The translations under genes were made by a program, and so were the position numbers. Below the pieces are notes generated by a model that was not told the DNA's origin, did no database searches, and saw nothing but the letters and a program-made list of their open reading frames with translations. Shown here piece after piece: positions 18,136-27,311 of a stretch of 64,000 nucleotides of DNA (position 1 is the stretch's first letter; each line of letters begins with the position of its first letter). This DNA is from Alicyclobacillus fastidiosus (GTDB lineage: Bacteria > Bacillota > Bacilli > Alicyclobacillales > Alicyclobacillaceae), in contig NZ_CP104067.1 of the NCBI RefSeq assembly GCF_026651875.1, positions 3,658,001 to 3,722,000 of the forward strand, given 5' to 3'.

Positions 18136-18573
18136 ATGAAATCCGGGAAAAACTCGTCCAGACGAGACAAGATAGCTAAGACAGTTTATAAATCGATTGA
18201 TTTTTTGCTAGCCGGACTATTACTCTCAGGACAGATTACAGCGACCGCCGTTTGGCTTACGAGAGATTCAGGATTTGGTATCTCGTTCACTGGGGATATC
18301 ACTGGTGATACCCGAACAGTAAACGTTGACGGGTCCCCCAGCGCCAATGTGGGTATCGATTTCATAAATGTCATTACAGCCTTGTTGTTAATTTCTGGTG
18401 AAGTCCATCTCGTAGGGATCTATATTGGAGGCGCAGGAATTTATAACTTTGTTATTAGTGGTCCACCTTTTGGATTTCTATCTCTTGAAGCGTATGCGCC
18501 AACTGCGAAGGAATTCTTTGCTGATTTTCGGGAGAATGTCTTTCAGAATTTCCCTCCGACGAAAAGGAGTTGA
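18136..18573 (+). CDS. Hypothetical membrane protein, 145 aa
   Basis: ATG at 18136 follows GGGTGG. Two hydrophobic segments are visible: IDFLLAGLLLSGQITATAVW (about residues 20-40) and FINVITALLLISGEVHLVGI (about 78-97), then a Gly/aromatic stretch (FVISGPPFGFLSLEAYAPTA). Between them lies GISFTGDITGDTRTVNVDGS, probably extracytoplasmic. Not recognised as a known family. The next small gene begins five bases after its stop, so the two are probably one unit. Confidence 0.55.
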   Translation: MKSGKNSSRRDKIAKTVYKSIDFLLAGLLLSGQITATAVWLTRDSGFGISFTGDITGDTRTVNVDGSPSANVGIDFINVITALLLISGEVHLVGIYIGGAGIYNFVISGPPFGFLSLEAYAPTAKEFFADFRENVFQNFPPTKRS

Positions 18574-18578
18574 GTCAT

Positions 18579-18704
18579 ATGGCATTGACCCAATTACCCA
18601 CGGTGAAACCGCCCAAAGGAACTATATACGCGACAGCCATCGTGTTGGCTACTTTCCTGTTCTTCTTTACGCGTGCCAAAACCGGAGCGGGGACGCATGT
18701 ATAA
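18579..18704 (+). CDS. Small membrane peptide, 41 aa
   Basis: ATG at 18579 with AAGGAG at 18564, overlapping the end of the previous gene. The peptide begins MALTQLPTVKPPKGTIYATA; IVLATFLFFF supplies a single membrane helix and RAKTGAGTHV the tail. Tight coupling to 18136 suggests joint function. Family unknown. Confidence 0.6.
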   Translation: MALTQLPTVKPPKGTIYATAIVLATFLFFFTRAKTGAGTHV

Positions 18705-18717
18705 GAGATATATCGCC

Positions 18718-18804
18718 GTGTAAGAGCGAGGAATGTGTGTCATATGGCGCCCCAACACCACTTTGCAAAGTTACGGCAACTAGGCAGCGATGCCGCTCTT
18801 ACAC
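18718..18804. repeat. 11-bp inverted repeat with 65-base spacer
   Basis: GTGTAAGAGCG at 18718-18728 and CGCTCTTACAC at 18794-18804. The interior shows no gene. It could be a folded leader, a protein-binding pair or the ends of a short mobile remnant. The following 18805-19050 also lacks a supported gene. Confidence 0.5.
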
Positions 18805-19097
18805 ATTCTCTTGTCTCCTCCCCACGGTACCTGCAAGGAGTTATTACCCCCTCTTTGTATCGATTCAGCGTGTTTCTGTCTGCTCTCCCGCGTATCGAAT
18901 TTTGTATCAAACACACTGACCAAAGTGCTCTTTCTCCACCAACGTTGCCTCCATTCTGCATGGATCGATCTACTGACACCAGATTGTCATTAACTTTTTC
19001 TACCAAAGCAATTGGTAGCAGTCATATTGTGCTATCCTGCCACGGGGGAGTTCAATAAGGAGCTATGCCGATTTAGAACATCGCCCCTCTAATTTAA

Positions 19098-20991
19098 ATA
19101 GCCTCTCGGTATTGGATTGTCGCTGAACCCTCAACGGTTCTGTGCCTGGAGGATCTTCGTTTGCCCCCATGTTCGTCAGTTCCACTTGACAATTCAAAAT
19201 TGGAAATTCAGCGCCACCATGCAAAGAAAATACGCTGTGCGCCAAATAATACTTGACTTTTTAGAATCACCCCAACAATCGCCGAGAAGGGCTTAACCGC
19301 TCTATCTCATCGGAATTGGGGTTGCTTTATGTTACCCATGGTGCGGTCTCATCAGCAGTATCAGTCGTTCGTTGAGCAACAACTTCGTATTCACTACGGG
19401 AATGGGTCGCTTCTCTTTGTCGCAAAGGACTGGTCGCTTGTTAAGAAGTTCTGGATTACCGACCTCTCTTGCACGTTTCGCTTACTCGAAGGAGCTTTTT
19501 CGTGTCGTGGTCCAAGGTCCATTGACCCTGCCGACTTACTTCGTTCCTATCTACTCATGTTGCAAGTCGGAGAACCATCGATTACAGAGTGGGTCAATCA
19601 GTTGCATCGTTGCCCACTGTATGCCATCCTGAGTGGCTTTGAGTACGGGAAAACGCCTGGTGTCGGTACCTTCTACCATTTCTTTAAGCGGCTGTGGTCT
19701 CATACCTCCGCGAATCTTTCGCCCAAGCTCAGACTCAATCGAAAGAAAGTCAAAGGTGGCAAAAAGGGAGAAAAGGCACCAACCAAAGCGTATAGCAAAA
19801 TCGCAAATCTCATGGCTCAGCTACAAAAGCGCTCAGCCACCAAGCCACAGCCATTTGACAGATTGCTTGTGCTCTTTCAACAGCAGTTCCTTACCGTATC
19901 TGCCACTCTAGGCTTACTGGGCGACACGAACGCACTGTCAATCGCAGGTGATGGAATGCCGCTTCAAACAGCTACCCAAGTTCGTAGCCGACGACTTTGC
20001 AACTGTCGTGAACTCGGTATCAAGCCATGCAGATGCTATCGTATCTATTCCCAACCCGACTGTGATATGGGCTGGGACAGTTATCGAAACAGGTACTTCT
20101 TCGGTTATCACCTTTACACGTTTGTTGCTGCGGATAGTCCTTACGACCTGCCACTTTACCCCAGACTTCAACGAGCTTCGCGCCATGATGCGACCTCTTG
20201 GGTAGTCAGTGCGCGTGAGTTCGTCGAACGCTTTCGTGAATATACCTGGGACAAAGCCATTTTAGATGCCGCGCACGACGCACTGCCAATCTACCAGTAC
20301 CTTCTATCACGGAAAGTAAAGCCATTTATCGATTTAAACCTGCGCAGTACGGGGAGCAAGGGGGTTCGCAAGGATGACATCACGTTTTCCCCTACTGGGG
20401 TTCCGTTTTGTAAAAAGGGGCTAGAGATGAAAGATCGTGGCTACGACTACACACGCGGTCGCCGAAAGTACTATTGTCCACTCGTCGTCAAAGGTGTGGT
20501 GACTTGTGATACGCCCTGTTCTGATTCACCTTACGGAAGATGCGTACACACATATACCAAACACAATCCTCGCTTGTTCCCACCCGTCGCCCGCAACAGC
20601 AACGAGTGGAACGATGTCTACAAACGCAGAACCACCTGCGAGCGTAGCAACAAGCGAGCAAAGGAAGATTTTCTCCTCGAAGCTGCCAAGCATCGCAGCA
20701 CCATGATGTGGACCGTCCGCATCTATGGCATTGCCATGTGCCAACACATGGACGCTTGGTACCAAGAGAGTAATCTAGACCTATCGTCGATACTCTTGTC
20801 AGCCTGAAAATACCCCAATCATACCATCTCCAGCGATGACTTTTTGAAAATCGGATCGTCATCGCTCTGTTTGTTATACCCTTTTTCAAGGAACACGGTG
20901 GTTTAAACCATTGCTCGCAGATTTTCCAGTGGATTCTTGGAAGGCATTCCGATATATCTTACTGTTCTGCGCTCCAATGCCGAGAGGCTAT
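19098..20991 (+). mobile_element. TTAA-targeting insertion sequence, about 1.9 kb
   Basis: Bounded by ATAGCCTCTCGGTATTGGA at 19098 and, inverted, ATAGCCTCTCGGCATTGGA at 20991 (one mismatch in 19). It is flanked by TTAA on both sides (19094-19097 and 20992-20995), a 4-bp target duplication confirmed by comparison with an empty repeat copy. It carries one intact transposase gene, with about 230 bases of left and 185 bases of right non-coding DNA. Confidence 0.85.
19329..20807 (+). CDS. DDE transposase of the TTAA-targeting IS, 492 aa
   Basis: Large DDE-type transposase, family uncertain (IS4/IS5/IS1182-like). Candidate catalytic residues: Asp in SIAGDGMPLQTATQ, Asp in AILDAAHDALPIYQYLL and Glu in TTCERSNKRAKEDF. 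Several Cys-rich patches (RRLCNCRELGIKPCRCY; CDTPCSDSPYGRC) could bind zinc. The N-terminal EYGKTPGVGTFYHFFKRLW segment is typical of this group. The frame is intact and the element has clean ends, so it may be active. Confidence 0.85.
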   Translation: MLPMVRSHQQYQSFVEQQLRIHYGNGSLLFVAKDWSLVKKFWITDLSCTFRLLEGAFSCRGPRSIDPADLLRSYLLMLQVGEPSITEWVNQLHRCPLYAILSGFEYGKTPGVGTFYHFFKRLWSHTSANLSPKLRLNRKKVKGGKKGEKAPTKAYSKIANLMAQLQKRSATKPQPFDRLLVLFQQQFLTVSATLGLLGDTNALSIAGDGMPLQTATQVRSRRLCNCRELGIKPCRCYRIYSQPDCDMGWDSYRNRYFFGYHLYTFVAADSPYDLPLYPRLQRASRHDATSWVVSAREFVERFREYTWDKAILDAAHDALPIYQYLLSRKVKPFIDLNLRSTGSKGVRKDDITFSPTGVPFCKKGLEMKDRGYDYTRGRRKYYCPLVVKGVVTCDTPCSDSPYGRCVHTYTKHNPRLFPPVARNSNEWNDVYKRRTTCERSNKRAKEDFLLEAAKHRSTMMWTVRIYGIAMCQHMDAWYQESNLDLSSILLSA

Positions 20992-21458
20992 TTAAGAATA
21001 ATCAGTGCTTTTGTCTTGCAACCGTCGGTTCAAGGTCACCCATTACGTACATATAGCACGCAGTTTTAAAATCTCTATTGTTTTGATTTTAAGGGATTTG
21101 TCAGGGATATGCGCGTGGAAATGCATGACATCCGAACGAGAGTTAGTCCTCCGTTCCCATCCCTCATTCTGATGAACTCATACAACTCTAGATTTGGATG
21201 ATTATGCAGTTCTCGGTCCCGATACAATGGGTTACCGTGTGTACTAGGGTTGTCCTATCACTCGTCCCTCAATACTACCCCTCATTACACTCATTCTGCT
21301 GCCCAGATATATGCGAGTAATTTGTCTTTGGTTCTTACAAGGGTATAAGAAAAGTGATCTCTGCGATGATCCTTGCAACGTAACCAGACCATTTGTTGCA
21401 AAGCGGCACATACCTGCATAGGGTGGAATGAGAATCAGTGATCTGAGGAGGGGAAACC

Positions 21459-21665
21459 ATGTATTATCGAGTCCGACGAGGTGAGAAAGTTTCAGACATT
21501 GCCAGAGAGCGCTGGTCAAGTTATTTATCCTGGTCAAACAATGACATTACCCCTGTCAGGTTTAGAGTAGGACATCGAAAATCGTCCACGTCACAAAAAC
21601 TTCCTGTGCCATTCGTTAGAGAAGTAGTCTATGTTCCGGTCCCCGTATATCCGTGGTACGAATGA
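21459..21665 (+). CDS. Small LysM-like protein, 68 aa
   Basis: ATG at 21459 with GAGGAGGGGAAACC upstream, a strong ribosome site. MYYRVRRGEKVSDIARERWS resembles the first strand-helix of a LysM peptidoglycan-binding motif, but the second half of a LysM is not clear. The C-terminus (VREVVYVPVPVYPWYE) is Pro/Val/Tyr-rich, as in some spore coat proteins. No signal peptide. It lies beside and convergent with the ger operon, so a role at the spore surface is plausible but unproven. Confidence 0.55.
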   Translation: MYYRVRRGEKVSDIARERWSSYLSWSNNDITPVRFRVGHRKSSTSQKLPVPFVREVVYVPVPVYPWYE

Positions 21666-21686
21666 TGAAGTTCCTGTAGGGAGTTA

Positions 21687-21911
21687 TTACTTTAAAATCG
21701 CTTTCCCGATTGGATTGAATAGCACTTCAAACGGGGTTAGGGGGCTCGGTAACTTTATTCCCATAATCTCCACCGAGCCAATTATAGTCACAAGCACCAT
21801 GATAGCGATGTACCCCCATGTCTCTCGTTTGAGACGCTGTTTTCGAAGCGATAGGACTTGCCTCACCGATACAATCGCAATTAACACGAGAAACAGTGCG
21901 ATTTTTAACAT
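21687..21911 (-). CDS. Small membrane protein at end of ger operon, 74 aa
   Basis: Two predicted helices: ALFLVLIAIVSVRQVL and WGYIAIMVLVTIIGSVEIMG, separated by a basic loop (LRKQRLKRETW). It starts two bases after the gerC-type stop, so it is probably cotranscribed. Short two-helix proteins of the GerD-like or GerAD/GerBD kind are known beside ger operons; this could be such a fourth subunit, inferred from position and topology. Confidence 0.65.
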   Translation of the reverse strand: MLKIALFLVLIAIVSVRQVLSLRKQRLKRETWGYIAIMVLVTIIGSVEIMGIKLPSPLTPFEVLFNPIGKAILK

Positions 21912-21913
21912 CG

Positions 21914-23077
21914 TTAGCCCCCTGCCTCACCTTCTGACCGAATTGGTCCTCCTGTCGTCCCGGGTCCCATGGCATTTAAATGAACATGAACATAAACTTT
22001 AACATCTGGAAAACGTTCATCCCATCTGGGACCAATTTCGTGCCACAACCTTGGGTTGTTTCGGTATATTTCTTCCCCTAATCCAAATACATCTGCCTTC
22101 AGATCCTTTTGAGCAGTATCAATACAGGCTGTTGCATAACTCATCACGGCTTTATTTAGCTCTTTGTTCACCATCGAAAGCGATTTTTCTCGACGAAAAT
22201 CGAGGTTTGCTGTGTTCTCAACGATCTCCCCTTGACCTGTCAGATCAATGTTGAACGTAATTGTCCTGCCTGTTACTGCGTAACGGATATGACTGGATGC
22301 ACTCGTCACATACATCGAGACTGTACCTTTATTGTTAGGTAAATTATCTGCCGTCACGTACGCATGTTGGATCTTTCCTTTTACCCAAAGAAGCCCACGA
22401 GTTTCTTCCTCGTCCAAATATCCAACGAGTTTCCCGTGCTTAAACACTGCTGTGCTCGACAACCAATATTTCTGATCCCCGCTTGTTCGTTTCTCAATCC
22501 CACCTGCAATCGGTACAATTCCTTCGGTCGCCATTTCATTTAGAAACTCCAACATGGTCGTTTTCGTTCCAAAATCTCGATCTTGTAGTTTTTTGAGTTC
22601 TTGTCCCGGTATTTGTTCCAAAATCGTTTTGGACTGTAACACGCTTTCGGCAGTATCTCCCTTGGCAACTACAATCAAATTGCGAAGCCGATTGCGTGTA
22701 TCGCGGCTGTACGTATCAAGAATATCCTGTATTCCATCGCGTGCTTGCTCTTCTCCGATAATTAAGATTCGTCGATGGGCGCTATAGAGTAACCGAGGTA
22801 GTCTATCCTGCAATTTTTGAGATGCATCACTGATATCCTTCCCTTCTGCGGATTCAATTACGAAACTCTTCTGTTCTTTAGAACCTCCTCCTAACTGTCC
22901 TCCGCCCACGGCAGAAGGTACGGCAATTTGATCCGTAACACGGATACCCCCTTGTTCTGATTTATCGATTCCCGTCGCCATCACTAGCGCCAGATCTTTA
23001 ACCTCATTTCGATCCCAGCACCCGGTGAGTATCATGCAAAGGAACAGCATCAAGAGACCTTGTACGAGCTTTTTCAT
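21914..23077 (-). CDS. gerC: Ger(x)C-family spore germination lipoprotein
   Basis: About 388 aa. The N-terminus MKKLVQGLLMLFLCMILTGC is a lipoprotein signal with Cys in the lipobox, followed by WDRNEVKDLALVMATGIDKS, characteristic of GerAC/GerBC/GerKC. Domain order matches: N-terminal part to about residue 190 (ILIIGEEQARDGIQDIL), then C-terminal domain (TAVFKHGKLVGYLDEEETRG, KSLSMVNKELNKAVMSYATA). ATG at 23077 overlaps the gerB stop (ATGA), so a longer upstream frame is not used. The outer-leaflet C subunit of a germinant receptor in the spore inner membrane. Confidence 0.92.
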   Translation of the reverse strand: MKKLVQGLLMLFLCMILTGCWDRNEVKDLALVMATGIDKSEQGGIRVTDQIAVPSAVGGGQLGGGSKEQKSFVIESAEGKDISDASQKLQDRLPRLLYSAHRRILIIGEEQARDGIQDILDTYSRDTRNRLRNLIVVAKGDTAESVLQSKTILEQIPGQELKKLQDRDFGTKTTMLEFLNEMATEGIVPIAGGIEKRTSGDQKYWLSSTAVFKHGKLVGYLDEEETRGLLWVKGKIQHAYVTADNLPNNKGTVSMYVTSASSHIRYAVTGRTITFNIDLTGQGEIVENTANLDFRREKSLSMVNKELNKAVMSYATACIDTAQKDLKADVFGLGEEIYRNNPRLWHEIGPRWDERFPDVKVYVHVHLNAMGPGTTGGPIRSEGEAGG

Positions 23078-24174
23078 GCCGACTGTGCCTTCCGTCTGCG
23101 TCGTGCGAGATCGACCATCAGGAGCATTGTAGGAATGATGTTTTGGTTTATCAAGCCCCATGATGGGAATGTATACTTAAGAAAATCTTGCATCTCAAAA
23201 GCGTTTGAATAGAACCATAAACACGCAACAAGGGTCATCAAGGATAAGGGTACAACCAATGTTCGGTAGTTCTCATACCCCAGAAGCTGTGCAACGGATA
23301 TACAAAGCGCCCATAAAAACACCGAATTTTTTAGAAATCCTCCAAACACCCAAGCTTCCACAATCACAGGGTCGATTCGCTCAAAGAAATCAGCGATGCT
23401 CACATAACGGGTCGCCGCATAAAACGCATAGTTCATTTTACCCGTGATTTCGCCATCTACGGTCAGGCTTTGTAACGTAATCCACACCATAAGCAACATG
23501 ACAATTCCTAAAGAAATAACTCCTGCTCTTCGTACTTGAGTTGATTTTTTAACAAAGGGAAGCAAAAACCCAATCATAAAAAACTCACCCGTCCATGCAG
23601 ACGGCACCACAGCCCCCTGAAGAACCGGAATCAGTCCGTGACCTAAGACTGGTTTTAGGTATTTTCCTTCCATGTCCCCAAACAGTAAAAACGAAGTGAT
23701 TAAAATGAAAATAATGTTGATTGGAACAATCAATTCCGCGCACCTGGCAATGGCTTCAATGCCTGCCCACACCACTGCACCGCAAACGAAGATGAATAAC
23801 AATAGAATAGCCACTCTCGGCGTTGTTGGGTTGGCGAACAATCGGATAAAATTCATCATTTCATCCGAAATCGTGGCTGGATACCAGAACAGAACAAATA
23901 CGTAATACCATCCAACCAATATTCCAAGCCACTTTCCAAGAATTTCTTGGCTGTATTCAATCGGTGTCAATCCTGGATACCGTATCGCCAACGCCAACAT
24001 CACAAAAAGGGACCAAACGCCCGTTACACTTGTCAAAAGAATAGAAATCCACGCATCTTCCTTGGCGTATTCAGCGGAAGTTCCAGGAGCAGAAAAAATC
24101 TCTGTTGCTACGATGACAGGTACGATTAAAATAGCGACTTGAAAAGTTGAGATTTTCTCCTTTCCAGTCATCAT
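23074..24174 (-). CDS. gerB: GerB-family spore germination permease
   Basis: 366 aa, about ten transmembrane helices, of the APC superfamily-like GerAB family. MMTGKEKISTFQVAILIVPV opens the first helix; EIFSAPGTSAEYAKEDAWIS is the conserved loop after it. Later segments (LGYENYRTLVVPLSLMTL) match the C-terminal helices. ATG at 24174 overlaps the gerA stop as TAATG, after GAGGAG. The B subunit binds germinant in B. subtilis GerAB; the ligand here is unknown. Confidence 0.93.
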   Translation of the reverse strand: MMTGKEKISTFQVAILIVPVIVATEIFSAPGTSAEYAKEDAWISILLTSVTGVWSLFVMLALAIRYPGLTPIEYSQEILGKWLGILVGWYYVFVLFWYPATISDEMMNFIRLFANPTTPRVAILLLFIFVCGAVVWAGIEAIARCAELIVPINIIFILITSFLLFGDMEGKYLKPVLGHGLIPVLQGAVVPSAWTGEFFMIGFLLPFVKKSTQVRRAGVISLGIVMLLMVWITLQSLTVDGEITGKMNYAFYAATRYVSIADFFERIDPVIVEAWVFGGFLKNSVFLWALCISVAQLLGYENYRTLVVPLSLMTLVACLWFYSNAFEMQDFLKYTFPSWGLINQNIIPTMLLMVDLARRRRKAQSA

Positions 24175-25666
24175 TATTCTCCTCTTCTCGGGGAGGGTTG
24201 TTGTCCACTTGGAACACGAACTGAATTCGTGGATTCTGCTGTATTTGGGCGTCGAATCATCGCCCACCAGGGAGCCCTTATAAAGACATCTTTCAAACCA
24301 TGGGCAGTAAGGGGCGCGAGCGGTGCAAAATACGGCACGCCAAAGGAGCGAAGCGTTGTCAAATGGACTAAAATCCCCAGCATTCCGATGGTGATTCCAT
24401 AAAATCCAAACATGCCTGCCAAAAGAAGCATGGGGAAACGTAGAAGACGGATAGCGATTCCTACGTTAAAGCGGGGAATTGTAAACGTAGCGATGCCTGT
24501 TGTCGCTACCACAATCACCATCGGAGCAGACACAATCCCTGCTTGAACAGCTGCCTGTCCGATCACCAAAGCGCCCACAATGCTGATAGCGGAACCGACC
24601 GCTTTTGGTAAACGAACTCCAGCTTCTCGGAGTCCCTCGAACATAAACTCCATTCCGAAGGCTTCAACGATTGCCGGAAAAGGAGTCGCTTCTTGAGCCG
24701 CAGCAATGGATAATAAAAATGTGGTTGGAACCATTTCTTGTTGATAAGAGACAAGCGCCACATAAATTGAAGGTAACAGTAAGGCGATATGTACAAAAAC
24801 GAACCGCACCCATCGAATAGCGGTAGAAACAAAGGAACGCTCATAATAGTCTTCATTCGCGTTTAAAGCAGACATAAGGGTCAGTGGTACAATAAGCGCA
24901 AATGGTGTCCCATCCACTAAAATCGCCACTTTTCCTTCAAGCAGACTTGCCGCGACGACATCCGGGCGCTCCGTATTTTGCACAGTTGGAAATGGCGAAT
25001 ACGGCTTGTCTTCAATGAAATCCTCGATGTATCCTGTTTCTAAGACTCCGTCGATTTGAATCCGATTTAGGCGTTCACGAACCTCGTTTAAAAAACGAGA
25101 TCGGTTGCTACTCCCTCAATGTATAAAATGGCTACATCGGTCTGTGTGTATCTACCAACTGTGTAAGACTCGACTTTTAGCTTTGAGCTACGAATTTTCC
25201 TCCGAATCAAACTCGTATTAACTCGCAACGTTTCGATGAACCCCTCGCGTGGTCCGCGTATCACTTGTTCGGTTTGGGGTTCGTCCACACTTCTCTTTGA
25301 CCAACCCTTAATGCTCCCGACTAGAACTTGCGCTTGTCCGTCAACGAGAAACAAAACTTCACCTTTTAGAGCATTTTGAACTACATCTTGTAACGTGTAA
25401 ACAATCTTTGTGTCTCCAAGTGGCATCACCTGTTTTTGTAGAAAACCTACTAAATCTGTGACTGTCTGATTTTTTGGCAGTCCTTGAAAAACAAGCGGCT
25501 TTAATATGGTTTCCTCCAAATGCTTAGCATCAACGAGACCATCAATATAAACAACAAGCAAATTTACGCAACTTTGAACATCTATAGATCGGTAAACAAT
25601 ATCAGAGCATTCGGTAAAAACGTTCCTTAACAATTGCTCGTTTATCGTGAGACTGGTGCTCAACAT
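24174..25666 (-). pseudogene. gerA: GerA-family germinant receptor subunit, frameshifted at a T-run
   Basis: N-terminal cytoplasmic domain (25666 to about 25100: LSTSLTINEQLLRNVFTECS, RGPREGFIETLRVNTSLIRR) and C-terminal membrane domain (EGKVAILVDGTPFALIVPL, REAGVRLPKAVGSAISIVGA, FNVGIAIRLLRFPMLLLAG) are both well conserved, but the frame breaks at 25092-25097. There GTTTTTTAA gives a stop, and one extra T restores FLNEVRERLNRIQIDGVLET. ATG 25666 is chosen over the upstream TTG because AAGGTGAG precedes it. Either a pseudogene, a slippage site or a sequence error. Confidence 0.88.
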
Positions 25667-26094
25667 CGTCTCACCTTGGGAATCGTTGCCTTCAACTCGG
25701 TTTAACGTCCTTTGATATTTTGGTTTCAACGGCTTTATATCCCGGACTTTTTTCACCTGACACCTCGTTGGAACTGTTTTTGGGTATTTTAGGTAAAAAT
25801 AAGTTTGATTATGCGTGGAATCGCTAAACTGGACAGACGTCAAAGGTGAAAATCCAGGGTTGAATACATACTACAAACCTGTTTCTTGAGGCATTTACAC
25901 TACTGATTCGATATAGCTTGAACCGGGTACGCTCTTCCGTTCGATTAATTGCCGCTTTCAGTAGCTGGCTCAATTGGAGGATTAAAAAACAAGGAATATG
26001 ATTATTCAGCTCCCTTTTACGCTTCCTGTTCAAAAAACTGAACAATTGGATGAACTAAGGGGAATTGATACCCTGACGGCGAGTCATTAATCCC

Positions 26095-27165
26095 ATGTTC
26101 TGGTGTCCAACCATTCAGGTGATTATCGTGTTGTTAGTTGTTTGGTTTATGCCAAAGCGACTGACTCGACTGGAAATCTATATCACTTGGGCTGTCATAA
26201 GTCTCATAGCACTTGGGTTAGATGTTGGGTTAGCTTTGATATTGAAGTTATATGACATGGGGACGCCCCAACCAGATGGGCAGGTATTGGTCTTTCGGAT
26301 ACACCTTGTGTTTCAGGTTTCGCTTGCTCAGATTGGGACCGGGGTGGATTCCCTCAATGCCCATCTCGCGCATGCAGTGTTGCACACGCTTGCGGTTGAT
26401 GTCCCAGCCTTCACGACGCAGTAGCTGTGTGATTCTGCGGCTGCCGTAGACCGGATAATCTGTGTAAATTTTGTCAATCCGATGCTTGAAGCACACCTCT
26501 TCGTCTGAAGGCTCGGCGGGCTTGTAATAAAAGCTGGAACGATTCAAAGTCAACAGTTGAGCCTGGGCTCGCAAGGGGATATCCTCGTTATCCCGCTCTA
26601 CCATGGCAAGGCGCTCATTTCTGCTCCGGGTCGATGCCAGATTTTTTTGATCCACTCAAGTTGAGTGGTTAGCTTTCCGACCTGTGCATATAGTCGCTCT
26701 ATTTTCTGTTCCTGCACTTTCTGTGCCTTGGCAGCCTTACGCTCGTCGACGAACAGGCTGGCGAGGTTATCCATAGTGACCTTCTTCCACTGGCTCAGTT
26801 GAACGGGATGGACACCGTATTCCGCTGCAATCTGTTCCATGGACTTTTCTTCCTTGAGAATCTCTTTCACGACTTGAGCTTTGAATTCGGGCGTATACTG
26901 TTTTTTCATAGCCATAGTGTAACCCAACTGTCCTCCGATCCGATGTCCAGTTTTACGGGTCCACTATATAACGCCTACTCAGTTTTAATGACTGCGAGTT
27001 TTTATGTTTTCACAACTTATGGTGCGGTTGATACTTCGCCTTGGTGGAAAAGAAGGAAAGCAAACATGATAAAAGATGTATACCAGCTCGTCGAAGTGAC
27101 GCAGTTAGAAGGGCGAAGACTTCAGACCAATTATACTCTCTGTTGTATTTTATCCAAATGTTGAA
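26095..27165 (+). pseudogene. CBO0543-like membrane protein interrupted by IS3 remnant
   Basis: 5' part (26095 to about 26260) encodes FMPKRLTRLEIYITWAVISL and further helices, resembling CBO0543-type proteins common in spore formers. After the IS3 remnant, 26964-27165 continues LYNAYSVLMTASFYVFTTYG, AVDTSPWWKRRKANMIKDVY, which fits the family's C-terminal end. Some coding sequence at the junction is lost. The last about 110 bases are duplicated at 33818. Confidence 0.6.
26262..26963 (-). mobile_element. IS3-family remnant (orfA and truncated orfB)
   Basis: The right end TGGACCCGTAAAACTGGACA (read inward from 26963) is a typical IS3-family terminus. orfA (26598-26912, MAMKKQYTPEFKAQVVKEIL) has the helix-turn-helix and leucine-zipper region. 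orfB (26248-26655) keeps the HTH_21 part (LTLNRSSFYYKP, YPVYGSRRITQLLRREGWD) but stops at YLPIW, before the DDE integrase domain. The left end is missing, so the element cannot move by itself. Confidence 0.88.
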
Positions 27166-27182
27166 CAGGGTCTGTTTAACTA
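27073..27182 (+). repeat. 110-bp duplicated segment, copy 1
   Basis: AAAGATGTATACCAGCTCGT through CAAATGTTGAACAGGGTCT recurs at 33818-33926 with almost no difference. Copy 1 is the 3' end of the interrupted CBO0543-like gene, so copy 2 is the derived piece. Confidence 0.9.
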
Positions 27183-27258
27183 ATCCAGCTAATAGCTTGT
27201 CAAGATTACCGATTAAAAAATTTGTGTACATGTGTTAGATTAAAATGAGCAGGGCAAA

Positions 27259-27287
27259 GAACCTTCCTTATCTTGATGGAAGGTTTT
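27259..27287. terminator. Hairpin AACCTTCC/GGAAGGTT
   Basis: Eight-base stem followed by TTTT on the plus strand, just beyond the IS110 transposase 3' end. Confidence 0.5.
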
Positions 27288-27311
27288 ACTTTAATATCTT
27301 TAATTTGGATG

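Larger units (their letters stand above)
19052..21155 (+). repeat. Dispersed intergenic repeat, type A copy 3, split by IS
   Basis: The 5' part (19052-19097: AAGGAGCTATGCCGATTTAG, AACATCGCCCCTCTAATTTAA) is separated by an insertion element from the 3' part (20992-21155: TTAAGAATAATCAGTGC, TTCAAGGTCACCCATTACG, type A tail). Joining them recreates the order seen in the uninterrupted copy at 46425. This shows that the 5' hairpin and the GTCACCC core belong to one unit. Confidence 0.85.

Noticed and set aside
25824..26045. 73-codon minus-strand frame upstream of gerA
   Set aside because: No ribosome site, no homology; overlaps the likely gerA leader.
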